Shown piece by piece: positions 24,607 through 32,320 of a stretch of DNA of 44,037 nt. A program made the translations under genes and the position numbers. Origin of the DNA: Deltaproteobacteria bacterium. GTDB taxonomy: Bacteria > Desulfobacterota > Binatia > UBA9968. How positions within the stretch are numbered: the first letter of the stretch is position 1; each line of letters begins with the position of its first letter. The stretch covers positions 1-44,037 of the forward strand of contig JACPSE010000228.1 of NCBI GenBank assembly GCA_016193465.1, given 5' to 3'. The notes under the pieces were generated by a model that saw only the letters and a list, made by a program, of their open reading frames with translations, was not told the DNA's origin and searched no databases.

Positions 24607-25617
24607 ATGTCGTACAAATTCAAATGGTTTCTACTTTCCGCGCTCCCCTTCCTTTTCCTCGCGTCAAAGGCCTCCGGCCAGGACGCCAAGCTCCTCGAGG
24701 CGGCGAAGAAAGAGGGTAAGGTCGTCGCCTACGGCTCGCTCGAATCCGACACTTCGGATGCCATCAGGAAGGCCTTCCAAAAAAAGACCGGGATCGAGAT
24801 GGAGTATTGGAGAGCCTCCGCGACGAAGGTCATGGACCGGGCCTTGAGCGAGTATCGGGCTGGAAAGCCCCTCTGGGACGTTATCCTGACCAACGATAAC
24901 CCGTTGCAGATTATGCATAAGGAAGGGGTCTTCGCCAAGTATGACTCGCCGTCGGCAAAGGAGTTTCCCAAGGACGCGATCGACCCGAACCTCGGCCCAA
25001 GGTATCGCAATGTCATTGTCGGCGTGGTTTACAACAAAAGTATTATCAAACCTGCCGACGCTCCGAAATCTCTCGAAGACCTGCTAAACCCGAAATACAA
25101 GGGAAAGCTCGTCATGCCCGACCCCACGCAGCACACGACCACGACGCAGTGGGTAGCCAGCCTCTTTAAGCTTATGGGCAAAGAGAAGGCGGATAAATTC
25201 ATCCATGATCTGGCCGCTATGAAGCCTATTCTCGTGGAATCGCTCCTGCCCGCTGCTGAGCGGGTCACCACCGGCGAGACTCCGATAGCCATCACGTACG
25301 TGAAGTACACCTTTATCTTCGGCCAAAAGGGAGCGCCGCTGGACTACGTGAGACTGGGAAAAATGCTCGGCGACGGCCACTACGCGCCATTGGGCAATAA
25401 GGCGCCCCATCCGAACGGCGGCAGGGCCTTCATCGACTATTTCCTCGGCAACGAGAGCATGGGTATCCTGGCCAAGATGGGTGAGTTCGTGAACCGGAAA
25501 GGGGTCTACCCGCCGCTGCCCGACGCAGACAAGATTCAGTTTGTCGAGATGGTGGATCTGGACAAAAAGGGGTTCGCGGAAAAGAAAAAGGAATATACCA
25601 AGATCTTTCTACAGTAG
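24607..25617 (+). CDS. ABC solute-binding protein, Fe(3+)/AfuA type
   Basis: The 336-residue exported protein has a signal peptide FLLSALPFLFLASKASG. The order LLEAAKKEGKVVAYGSLESD, FQKKTGIEMEYWRASATKVM, WDVILTNDNPL, YNKSIIKPADAPKSLEDLLN and KYKGKLVMPDPTQ is that of periplasmic ferric-ion and phosphonate-like binders. AAGGAGG lies before ATG. It is followed after 16 bases by a fused double permease, the usual second component. Whether it binds iron or an organic acid cannot be decided without the ligand residues. Confidence 0.88.
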   Translation: MSYKFKWFLLSALPFLFLASKASGQDAKLLEAAKKEGKVVAYGSLESDTSDAIRKAFQKKTGIEMEYWRASATKVMDRALSEYRAGKPLWDVILTNDNPLQIMHKEGVFAKYDSPSAKEFPKDAIDPNLGPRYRNVIVGVVYNKSIIKPADAPKSLEDLLNPKYKGKLVMPDPTQHTTTTQWVASLFKLMGKEKADKFIHDLAAMKPILVESLLPAAERVTTGETPIAITYVKYTFIFGQKGAPLDYVRLGKMLGDGHYAPLGNKAPHPNGGRAFIDYFLGNESMGILAKMGEFVNRKGVYPPLPDADKIQFVEMVDLDKKGFAEKKKEYTKIFLQ

Positions 25618-25633
25618 GGAGTCTCTAGGTTAG

Positions 25634-27385
25634 GTGAACTACAGGACCGCTGCTATCGGGCGGACGCTGCCCGCAGGCTGGAGCTTTACTCGCGCTTGGT
25701 CGTTTCTGAGCCAGCCCACCAACTGGATATTCCTGGGGGTAACTGCGGTCCTGGCGTTTCTCAGTCTTTACCCGAGTTTCTTCCTGCTCTACGGCAGCCT
25801 GACCGACTCTCCGTTAGGGGTGCCCGGCCACTTCACGCTGGGCAATTATATTCAGGCCTATTCAGACCCGCAGGCCTATCGGCTCATTCTCACCTCTTTT
25901 ATCTTCGGCATAGGCTCCTCGGGACTCTCCGTCGTTTTGGCGCTCACCCTCGCCTGGATCACGATCAGGACCGACGCCCCGTTTCGCCGTCTCTTCGAGC
26001 TCACCGCGATCATTCCCAACATCATGCCGCCGATCCTGATCTCTATCTCGTGGGTCCTGCTGCTCAATCCGAGCAACGGTCTCATCAACGTGACGCTGAT
26101 GCGGATCTTCGGTCTACAGCAAGCTCCCTTCAACATCTACTCTCTGCCGGGTTTGATATTTGTCGAGGGGCTGATCCTGACTCCGCTTGCCTTTCTTATT
26201 ATCGCGGCGGCGCTCAAAGGGATGGATCCTTCGCTGGAGGAGTCGGCCAAGACCCTCGGCTCCGGCGAGTTCGGCGTTGCCGGGCGCATCACATTTCCCC
26301 TGATGCGACCGGCTATCTTGGCGGCGGCTACGCTGAATTTTGTCCGGGCGGTCGAAAGCTTCGATACGCCTGCCATCATCGCGCTCCCGGCCAGGATCGA
26401 AGTCTTCACGACTAAGATCTGGCGTGAGGCCCTGGGCTCATTCCCGACCAACCACAATCTCGCCGCGTCCTACGGCGTGGGGATCCTTGTTATCGCCCTG
26501 ATCTTCGTCTATCTCTACCGTCGCTTCACCTCAAAGGTGGAGAGCTTCTCCACCGTGACCGGCAAGGCATTTCGTCCTCATCAGATCGATCTCGGCAAAT
26601 GGAGATATCTCGCCTCGGGCGTGGCTTTTGTTCTCCTCATCTTGATGGTGGTGCTGCCCTTTCTGGTTCTTCTCCTGGTCTCGCTTCTCCCTTACTACCA
26701 TGTGCCCACCTGGGAAACCTGGAAAAATCTGACTCTAAGCAACTACCTCTACATTATCGAGACCCCAAGGGTCCACAGGGCGTTCGCAAACAGCCTCTTT
26801 CTGGCCATCGTCGGCGCTTCCATCTGCATGTTCCTAGCCGCCCTGACTTCGTACCTTACAGTAAGAACCAAGATCGCCGGCCGCGGCCTCCTGGAAGGGC
26901 TCGTCTTCATCCCCTGGGCCTTTCCCGGGACGGCGCTGGCCCTCGGTCTCCTCTGGGCATACGTGGATTTTCCCATCCCCATCTACGCTACAATCTGGAT
27001 CATTCTGATCGCTTATGTGACCCGTTTCCTGCCTTACGGGCTCAGGGCGGTGACCAGCACGATTATTCAGATTCACAAAGAGCTGGAAGAAGCTTCGACC
27101 GCCTGCGGCGCCGGTTTTTTTGCCACATTCCGCCGTATTCTTATTCCCCTGATGCGGCCCGGGATTATGGCCGGGTGGATCATTCTCGCAACCATCTACG
27201 TGCGCGAGTTTAGCGCCTCTATCTTCCTTTACAGCCCCGGCTCGGAGCCTCTGGGACCGCTGCTCTATTTTCTCTATCTTGATGGCATGCGTGGACGAGT
27301 GGGAGCGTTGGGAGTAGTCATCTCTATAATTTGCGTCATTCTGATCGCCTTCGCCCAGCGGCTTTCCCGCTGGGACACGAAGTAA
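25634..27385 (+). CDS. Fused double-domain ABC permease (FbpB type)
   Basis: The 583-residue membrane protein has two binding-protein-dependent permease domains in one chain (~60-290 and ~320-575), about twelve spans. Both EAA loops are visible: EESAKTLGSGEFGVAGRITF and EEASTACGAGFFATFRRILI, each followed by P-L-M-R-P. Such fusions serve iron, thiamine and putrescine-type importers. The start is GTG 25634 without a strong ribosome site. It follows its binding protein by 16 bases. No ATPase gene comes next; instead a repeat-like spacer and another binding protein do. Confidence 0.92.
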   Translation: MNYRTAAIGRTLPAGWSFTRAWSFLSQPTNWIFLGVTAVLAFLSLYPSFFLLYGSLTDSPLGVPGHFTLGNYIQAYSDPQAYRLILTSFIFGIGSSGLSVVLALTLAWITIRTDAPFRRLFELTAIIPNIMPPILISISWVLLLNPSNGLINVTLMRIFGLQQAPFNIYSLPGLIFVEGLILTPLAFLIIAAALKGMDPSLEESAKTLGSGEFGVAGRITFPLMRPAILAAATLNFVRAVESFDTPAIIALPARIEVFTTKIWREALGSFPTNHNLAASYGVGILVIALIFVYLYRRFTSKVESFSTVTGKAFRPHQIDLGKWRYLASGVAFVLLILMVVLPFLVLLLVSLLPYYHVPTWETWKNLTLSNYLYIIETPRVHRAFANSLFLAIVGASICMFLAALTSYLTVRTKIAGRGLLEGLVFIPWAFPGTALALGLLWAYVDFPIPIYATIWIILIAYVTRFLPYGLRAVTSTIIQIHKELEEASTACGAGFFATFRRILIPLMRPGIMAGWIILATIYVREFSASIFLYSPGSEPLGPLLYFLYLDGMRGRVGALGVVISIICVILIAFAQRLSRWDTK

Positions 27386-27500
27386 AAGATATCGTGCTCG
27401 TGATCGTCCATCGTGTTCGAAAAAACAAAAGGCCAAGACCAAGACGAATCTTTATCTTTCCACGCGAGCACGAGCCACGAACACGAACCACGAATTTGTG
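27386..27500. repeat. Second GTGCTC/CGAACACGA-rich repeat spacer
   Basis: The spacer after the permease contains CGTGCTCGTGATCG (27393-27406, identical to 17191-17204), then TCGTGTTCGA, and further on GCGAGCACGAGCCACGAACA followed by ACCACGAA. Units of the left half are complementary to those of the right half, so the RNA can form a long imperfect hairpin. A ribosome site AAGGAGGA follows outside it. Confidence 0.6.
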
Positions 27501-27517
27501 AGTGATAAGGAGGACTT

Positions 27518-28513
27518 GTGGAAAAACTACATCTGACCGTTGCGTGCGGCGACTATGACAGAACCAAGGCACTTCAAGATGGCGCGGTTCAACCGGAGGG
27601 GATTCGCCTCAACTATCTTCCCCTGCAGGCGGAGGAGATCTTCTGGCGCATGGGAGGCCATCGAGAGTTTGATGCCTCGGAGATGTCTCTCTCTAACCAG
27701 ATCACCATGGTGAGCCGGGGCAACCCGCCCTTTGTAGCCATCCCGGTTTTCCCCTCGCGTTTCTTCCGCCACTCCTGCGTCTTCATCAATGTGGACTCAG
27801 GAATCCAGAAACCCCAAGACCTCAAGGGCAAGAGAATCGGAGCGCCTGAGTACTCGATCACCGCGGCGGTCTGGATCCGGGGTATGCTGCAGGACGACTA
27901 CGGCGTGAAGACCCAGGAGATGCAGTGGTGGATTGGCGGCCAGGAAGAGCCGGGAAGAAAGGAGCGCGTGGCCCTTAAGCTTCCGCCCGAGATCAAGGTT
28001 AGCCCGATTCCTGAGGACAAAACCCTAAACGGGATGCTGGAGAGCGGCGAGATCGACGGCCTGATCTCGGCCCGCAGCCCGTCGTCTTTCGTAAAAGGTT
28101 CGCCCAAGGTGAGACGCTTATTCCCCAATTACAAAGAGGTGGAGATGGATTACTACAAGCGGACCAAGATCTTCCCTATCATGCACGTTCTAATCATCCG
28201 CAAAGATCTCTACGACCGTCATCCCTGGATCGCCCGAAGCCTGTACAAGGCCTTTTGCGAGGCCAAGGAGCGCGCCATCAAGGCCATGCTGAATATCACG
28301 AACACGCACGCGTGCACGCTCCCGTGGCTCTTCGCTGAGATTGACCTGCTAAAGCAAGTCTTTGGTCCTGACTGGTGGCCCTACGGCATAGAACCGAACC
28401 GCCACGTCCTTGAAACTCTGATTCGCTACATGGGAGAGCAGGGGCTCATCGACCGGCCGCTCAAGGTCGAGGAGCTCTTTGCACCGAGCACCGCCGGAGA
28501 GTTTAAAATTTGA
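27518..28513 (+). CDS. Solute-binding protein, 4,5-dihydroxyphthalate decarboxylase-like
   Basis: The 331-residue protein begins LTVACGDYDRTKALQDGAVQ and has EEIFWRMGGHREFDASEMSL, FVAIPVFPSRFFRHSCVFIN and DLKGKRIGAPEYSITAAVWI. This pattern is commonly annotated as 4,5-dihydroxyphthalate decarboxylase but is built on the NMT1-type periplasmic-binding fold. No signal peptide is visible, so a cytoplasmic enzyme remains possible. GTG 27518 has AAGGAGGA four bases upstream. Lys/His/Asp catalytic residues could not be assigned. It sits beside iron-type transport genes. Confidence 0.85.
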   Translation: MEKLHLTVACGDYDRTKALQDGAVQPEGIRLNYLPLQAEEIFWRMGGHREFDASEMSLSNQITMVSRGNPPFVAIPVFPSRFFRHSCVFINVDSGIQKPQDLKGKRIGAPEYSITAAVWIRGMLQDDYGVKTQEMQWWIGGQEEPGRKERVALKLPPEIKVSPIPEDKTLNGMLESGEIDGLISARSPSSFVKGSPKVRRLFPNYKEVEMDYYKRTKIFPIMHVLIIRKDLYDRHPWIARSLYKAFCEAKERAIKAMLNITNTHACTLPWLFAEIDLLKQVFGPDWWPYGIEPNRHVLETLIRYMGEQGLIDRPLKVEELFAPSTAGEFKI

Positions 28514-28530
28514 GACAGGCAACAGGCGGA

Positions 28531-28581
28531 AGGCAATAGGCAATAGAAGAAGGCATGAGGCTTGAGGCAATAGGCAATAGA
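28531..28581. repeat. 17-bp direct repeat spanning a gene start
   Basis: AGGCAATAGGCAATAGA occurs at 28531-28547 and 28565-28581, and is itself internally repetitive. The ATG of the downstream flavin-protein gene falls between the copies, so its first codons derive from repeat DNA. Related GGCAACAGGC units occur at 36360-36375. Confidence 0.7.
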
Positions 28582-29013
28582 GGTTTTCACTCACGGCTCA
28601 CGCCTCTGGCCTCGCGCCTTATCCGCTCTGCCCGCGTGGCGCGCCTGGCCACTGCTGACAGAAAAGGCCGGCCCCACGTCATCCCAATTTGCTTTGCCTT
28701 CGACGGAAAGGCCCTATATTCCCCTGTCGATGAGAAGCCCAAAAGGAGCCCGCCTCTTCGCCTGAAGAGAGTCAGAAACATCCTGGAGAATCCCCATGTG
28801 GCGGTCGTGGTCGACCGCTACGATGAGAACTGGAAGCGGCTGGCCTACGTCCTTATCCGGGGAAGAGCGAGGCTTTTGACCGGAGGCGAGAACTACCGGA
28901 GGGCCGTGCTCTTGCTGCGCAAGAAATATCCCCAGTACCGCCGCATGGCTATCGAGGAGCGACCGATGATCCGCATCATGCCGACCCGTGTGACAAGCTG
29001 GGGAAAGCTGTAA
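28555..29013 (+). CDS. PPOX-class F420/flavin-dependent oxidoreductase
   Basis: The 152-residue split-barrel protein has the start LIRSARVARLATADRKGRPH and then VIPICFAFDGKALYSPVDEK, VRNILENPHVAVVVDRYDEN, YVLIRGRARLLTGGE and the ending IRIMPTRVTSWGKL. This order fits the TIGR03668-type members of the PPOX family, which use F420 or a flavin. The first ~18 residues (MRLEAIGNRGFHSRLTPL) lack counterparts and are encoded by a repeat, so the natural start may have been replaced. A purine-rich AGAAGG lies just before ATG. The substrate is unknown. Confidence 0.85.
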   Translation: MRLEAIGNRGFHSRLTPLASRLIRSARVARLATADRKGRPHVIPICFAFDGKALYSPVDEKPKRSPPLRLKRVRNILENPHVAVVVDRYDENWKRLAYVLIRGRARLLTGGENYRRAVLLLRKKYPQYRRMAIEERPMIRIMPTRVTSWGKL

Positions 29014-29155
29014 GGAGTGAACGGGCTCAGCCAAATCGCGTCAATTTGCAGACCAGACGTTGGGGAACCAGGACGAGATTAAAGGACGGGCCGAGACGAA
29101 AAAGGCCACAAGACGCGACCCCTATCGGCTCTCTGCTATTATTTGCTCTCTTTGG

Positions 29156-29287
29156 TTAGCCAGCAGACTGAAGCAGCTTCTTTAGGTCGTCTCGCCAGTC
29201 ACGATCCGCGTATTCTCCCTCGTCCAGGACCTGGAACCGGAATGTCTCGTCCTAGAAATCTTCTGGGAGTTTCTGCCAATCCACCAA
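29156..29287 (-). pseudogene. Broken third ORF of the R-M operon
   Basis: Downstream of the restriction subunit, an AAGGAGA ribosome site is followed by TTG and LVDWQKLPEDF, then TAG (29254-29252). The same frame continues DETFRFQVLDEGEYADRDWR and DDLKKLLQSAG to TAA. One in-frame nonsense codon thus splits a 44-codon frame. I do not know the family. It may be a truncated gene with a stop mutation or two unrelated pieces. The rest of 29014-29316 holds nothing that I recognise. Confidence 0.4.
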
Positions 29288-29316
29288 GAATTGAGCTTAT
29301 CTCCTTCTTTTCGACT

Positions 29317-32316
29317 TCATTGCGATTTTTCACTTAAGACTGAGGTCAGCGCCTTCCCAATATCATCGGACCAATATCTCTTGTAATCTTTCGATAAGCC
29401 GTCCACGTCGTCGGTGTACAAGAATGTGAACACTTTGGCCTTGTAACCGTTGTAGAGAATAGTTTTTTTGTTCCCGCTCTTATCATCGAAGAGTGCGCGA
29501 TATCCGTCTATCTTTCGCTGGTAGTCGGTGTGCTCAGTCCCCTTGGGGTCGATGAACACAATGAAATAATCGTCGCCCTTCTGCAGCCAGAATACGAAGT
29601 CGGGTTTGAATTCCCTGACCTTGTTTGATGAACCGTCGTAGTAGGGCAGGTATACGTGGTCGAGGCTTTCGTCCAGCTTGCTGAACATCCACCAATCGAA
29701 ATCCTGAAATTTGTTGTTGGCTCTGCCCAGGTACTCTTCCAAGCGACTGACGAACTTTATCTCACTGGCCGTCTGGATGATGTGCTTGATGTAGTCAATC
29801 CTCTCGGTCTCGCCGGACAGAATCATGGGGATATAATAGTGGTTGGCCACGTGGCTGATCCGCAACCGCTTCCCCTGATATTCAGCTCTGGCCTCTTTGA
29901 CCATCCTCGCCGCCTGCTTGATCCCTTCCTTGTACTCCTGCAGCGTGATTTCCTTCTTCCCCAGTTTGTCGTCTAACTGCTTCTCCATTTTCGCCGGGTC
30001 GGTGTAATGTCGAACGGCGTCGACTTTTTCCGTCAGATCGCTGATGTCTTTCAGCGAGACCTTGATGTTCTTGAAATGATTGATTTCCTCTTCCAGTTGC
30101 TTCAGGCGTTCGAATTCCTTTGGCACGATGCTGAAGTAGTCAAATATGCGCCGCACCAGCAGGTCTATATTTCGGTAGGCCCTGTCGAATTGCTTGTAGA
30201 AACGATCCGTGTCTGTGACGCTCACCTGCAACAGTCCGACCTTCTGAGGCTCGGCATCGTAGAGGGCCATCATCACCCTGTCGTCGCCCACGTAGTTCAC
30301 ATACCTTTGAAGCAATTCTTGCTCGCCCGCCTCGATCTCAAACCGGGCGCTATCCCCGTGTTCGATCATGGGCTGATCGGCCTCTTTGTAAATGGGGATC
30401 AGCAACTCGTGCTCCTTGGCCGCCTCGTTAACAAACAGCGCCAACTGCTGGTAATCCCTCTTTCTGCCTGCCTCATCCAGATGCTCGATCACGGTTTGGA
30501 GCGCCTGCCGGTTCGTACCGAAAATCACCAGTGATTCAAGTGGCGCGACTTTGTCCTTCACCTTCTCAAACAGATCGGCGTCCACCTCGCCTGCATTGTT
30601 GAGATGCTTCAGCCGCTTCCTCTTGTTCCTGACCGGCTCAATGCGCACACCCCTGCCCACGGCTTGGAGAATGAACTTACGCGCATCCGCTCCCACCCCG
30701 ATGTTGATGAAGTTGATGACATTGGGCCGATTCGAGTCCCAGCCCTCGTAAAAGCTGCGCGAGCCCATCAGGATGTTGATGTCAGAATCATCGGCGTTCA
30801 GACCCTCAAAGAATCCTTCATCCTCAAATCCCTCGACAATCTCGTATCCCGCCAGCTTGTCTTTCAGCCAACCCGAAATATCGCCGATCTTGATGAGGGC
30901 AAACGGTCGGTCGCTCGTTTTCAACTTGAAAGCCAGCTCCTGTTTGTTTGAGGGCCGGATGAGGATTTCGATCTCGCCCGGGCTTCTGGCGTTGTAAACG
31001 GCTTGCAGGATGTCCTTCTGCTCCAGCTTCTCGAATACGTCCTCGTCAGTCTCGATGGTCTGGCCATCCTCGAACATTAGGGCCGGCCGTTTCCTCAATT
31101 CTTCCCACAGCTCTTTCTTCGCTGCCTTCCAAACGCTCTTGTTGACTTCCCCTTTGCCAATCCGCTCCAACTCGCGGAAAAACAGTTGCAGGTCGGCCTC
31201 CTCGGTGTTCACCGAATTGACCAGTGTCAGTAGCAGCGGCTTGTGATACAAGTCCTTGCCCGCCTTACGGACGCGCTCGTAAAATTTCCGCGCATACGCC
31301 AGCATCAGCAGCGATTTCAGGACGATCTTCTGCTTTTCCTCGTTGTTGTAGTCCTGACCATCGCGAAACGCCCGGAGTTCCTGCTGAAGAATAGCGATAT
31401 GCTTGCCGTAGCCTGCCTTGATGAACTCGGAGAGGTTGAAGTTGGAAACAGTTGTTGCGAGGTCGCGGGCATCCGTGAAAGTTGCGGAAAAATTGAACAG
31501 AAACCCGTTGCGCGACAGGATGGAGTAGATATGCTGGCGCTTGGAGTCCTCCCGGTCGCCCTTGTGTGCCTCGTCCAGCAGCACGTACCATTTCCCGCCG
31601 TCGTCGTAGTTGCGGAAGTCGATGATCTTCTCCTTCTGCTCGTCGCTCAGGTTGTCGGACCGGTAATAGAATACCGTCAACTCACGATCCTTGAACAGCA
31701 CTGGATTGTCGCGCTTGGCCTCGGGGTATTCCCGCAATTCCCGCAAATAGATGAACAGGTCGCTGCGGGCCGCGTTGAACTCGTGGACGTGCTTCTTTAG
31801 TTGCTCGATCAGATCATCGCGGCAGCTCAAAATCAGAATGTCATGCGGCGGGATTTCACCTCGCTGAATCAGCCCCCGGAGAACCTCGATCAACTTCACC
31901 AGCACCAATGTCTTGCCGCTGCCCGTCGCCATCCAGAAACAGGCGCGGTTGATGAACTGGTCGTAAGAAACCTTCTCGTCCTCGACCGCATAATACTCGC
32001 TCAGTAGACCCGCCAGCTTGTGGGTTTCCACCAGCGGGATGTCCAACCCATCGTCCAACCCGTTGTCCAGGTACCACTGGAAAAACTTCTCCTTCCGTTC
32101 GCCGTTTGCCTCGGTGTTCTCGTTGGGCTGATAATCTTGGAAATCCTCGTAGTATTTCCAAAGTGCCTTGATGGCGTTCTCGATCGCCTTGCGCTGGTAG
32201 TCCCACAACGTCTTTGTGCGCGAGAACGACCGGATGTCGAACGTGTTCCAGTTGGGAGATAGCGCCTCGAAAGGCTTGGCCTCATCCACCATGTCTTGCA
32301 GGTAAACGCGGGGCAT
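29317..32316 (-). CDS. Type III restriction enzyme, Res subunit
   Basis: The 999-residue protein is a superfamily-2 helicase with a nuclease end. The motor has Walker A ACFWMATGSGKTLVLVKLIE (~130-150), the DEAH box VLLDEAHKGDRED, FNFSATFTDARD (motif III) and late motifs GSRSFYEGWDSNRPNVI and AVGRGVRIEP. The C-terminal domain has FKPDFVFWLQ followed by VFIDPKGTEH, a PD-(D/E)-x-K nuclease layout. With the Mod subunit it cuts DNA near two unmodified sites after ATP-driven sliding. Its start lies four bases past the Mod stop, so both are one operon. Confidence 0.9.
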   Translation of the reverse strand: MPRVYLQDMVDEAKPFEALSPNWNTFDIRSFSRTKTLWDYQRKAIENAIKALWKYYEDFQDYQPNENTEANGERKEKFFQWYLDNGLDDGLDIPLVETHKLAGLLSEYYAVEDEKVSYDQFINRACFWMATGSGKTLVLVKLIEVLRGLIQRGEIPPHDILILSCRDDLIEQLKKHVHEFNAARSDLFIYLRELREYPEAKRDNPVLFKDRELTVFYYRSDNLSDEQKEKIIDFRNYDDGGKWYVLLDEAHKGDREDSKRQHIYSILSRNGFLFNFSATFTDARDLATTVSNFNLSEFIKAGYGKHIAILQQELRAFRDGQDYNNEEKQKIVLKSLLMLAYARKFYERVRKAGKDLYHKPLLLTLVNSVNTEEADLQLFFRELERIGKGEVNKSVWKAAKKELWEELRKRPALMFEDGQTIETDEDVFEKLEQKDILQAVYNARSPGEIEILIRPSNKQELAFKLKTSDRPFALIKIGDISGWLKDKLAGYEIVEGFEDEGFFEGLNADDSDINILMGSRSFYEGWDSNRPNVINFINIGVGADARKFILQAVGRGVRIEPVRNKRKRLKHLNNAGEVDADLFEKVKDKVAPLESLVIFGTNRQALQTVIEHLDEAGRKRDYQQLALFVNEAAKEHELLIPIYKEADQPMIEHGDSARFEIEAGEQELLQRYVNYVGDDRVMMALYDAEPQKVGLLQVSVTDTDRFYKQFDRAYRNIDLLVRRIFDYFSIVPKEFERLKQLEEEINHFKNIKVSLKDISDLTEKVDAVRHYTDPAKMEKQLDDKLGKKEITLQEYKEGIKQAARMVKEARAEYQGKRLRISHVANHYYIPMILSGETERIDYIKHIIQTASEIKFVSRLEEYLGRANNKFQDFDWWMFSKLDESLDHVYLPYYDGSSNKVREFKPDFVFWLQKGDDYFIVFIDPKGTEHTDYQRKIDGYRALFDDKSGNKKTILYNGYKAKVFTFLYTDDVDGLSKDYKRYWSDDIGKALTSVLSEKSQ

Positions 32317-32320
32317 CGGC

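Noticed and set aside
26137-27471. Several long frames opposite the fused permease
   Set aside because: Arg/Gly/Asp-biased translations without start signals, on the opposite strand of a clear 583-residue permease.
28521-28581. CRISPR-like repeats
   Set aside because: Only two copies of a 17-bp unit occur, with a 17-base gap, and no spacer series or cas gene.
30007-31800. Long plus-strand frames opposite the Res gene
   Set aside because: They mirror the codon pattern of the helicase and show no motif.
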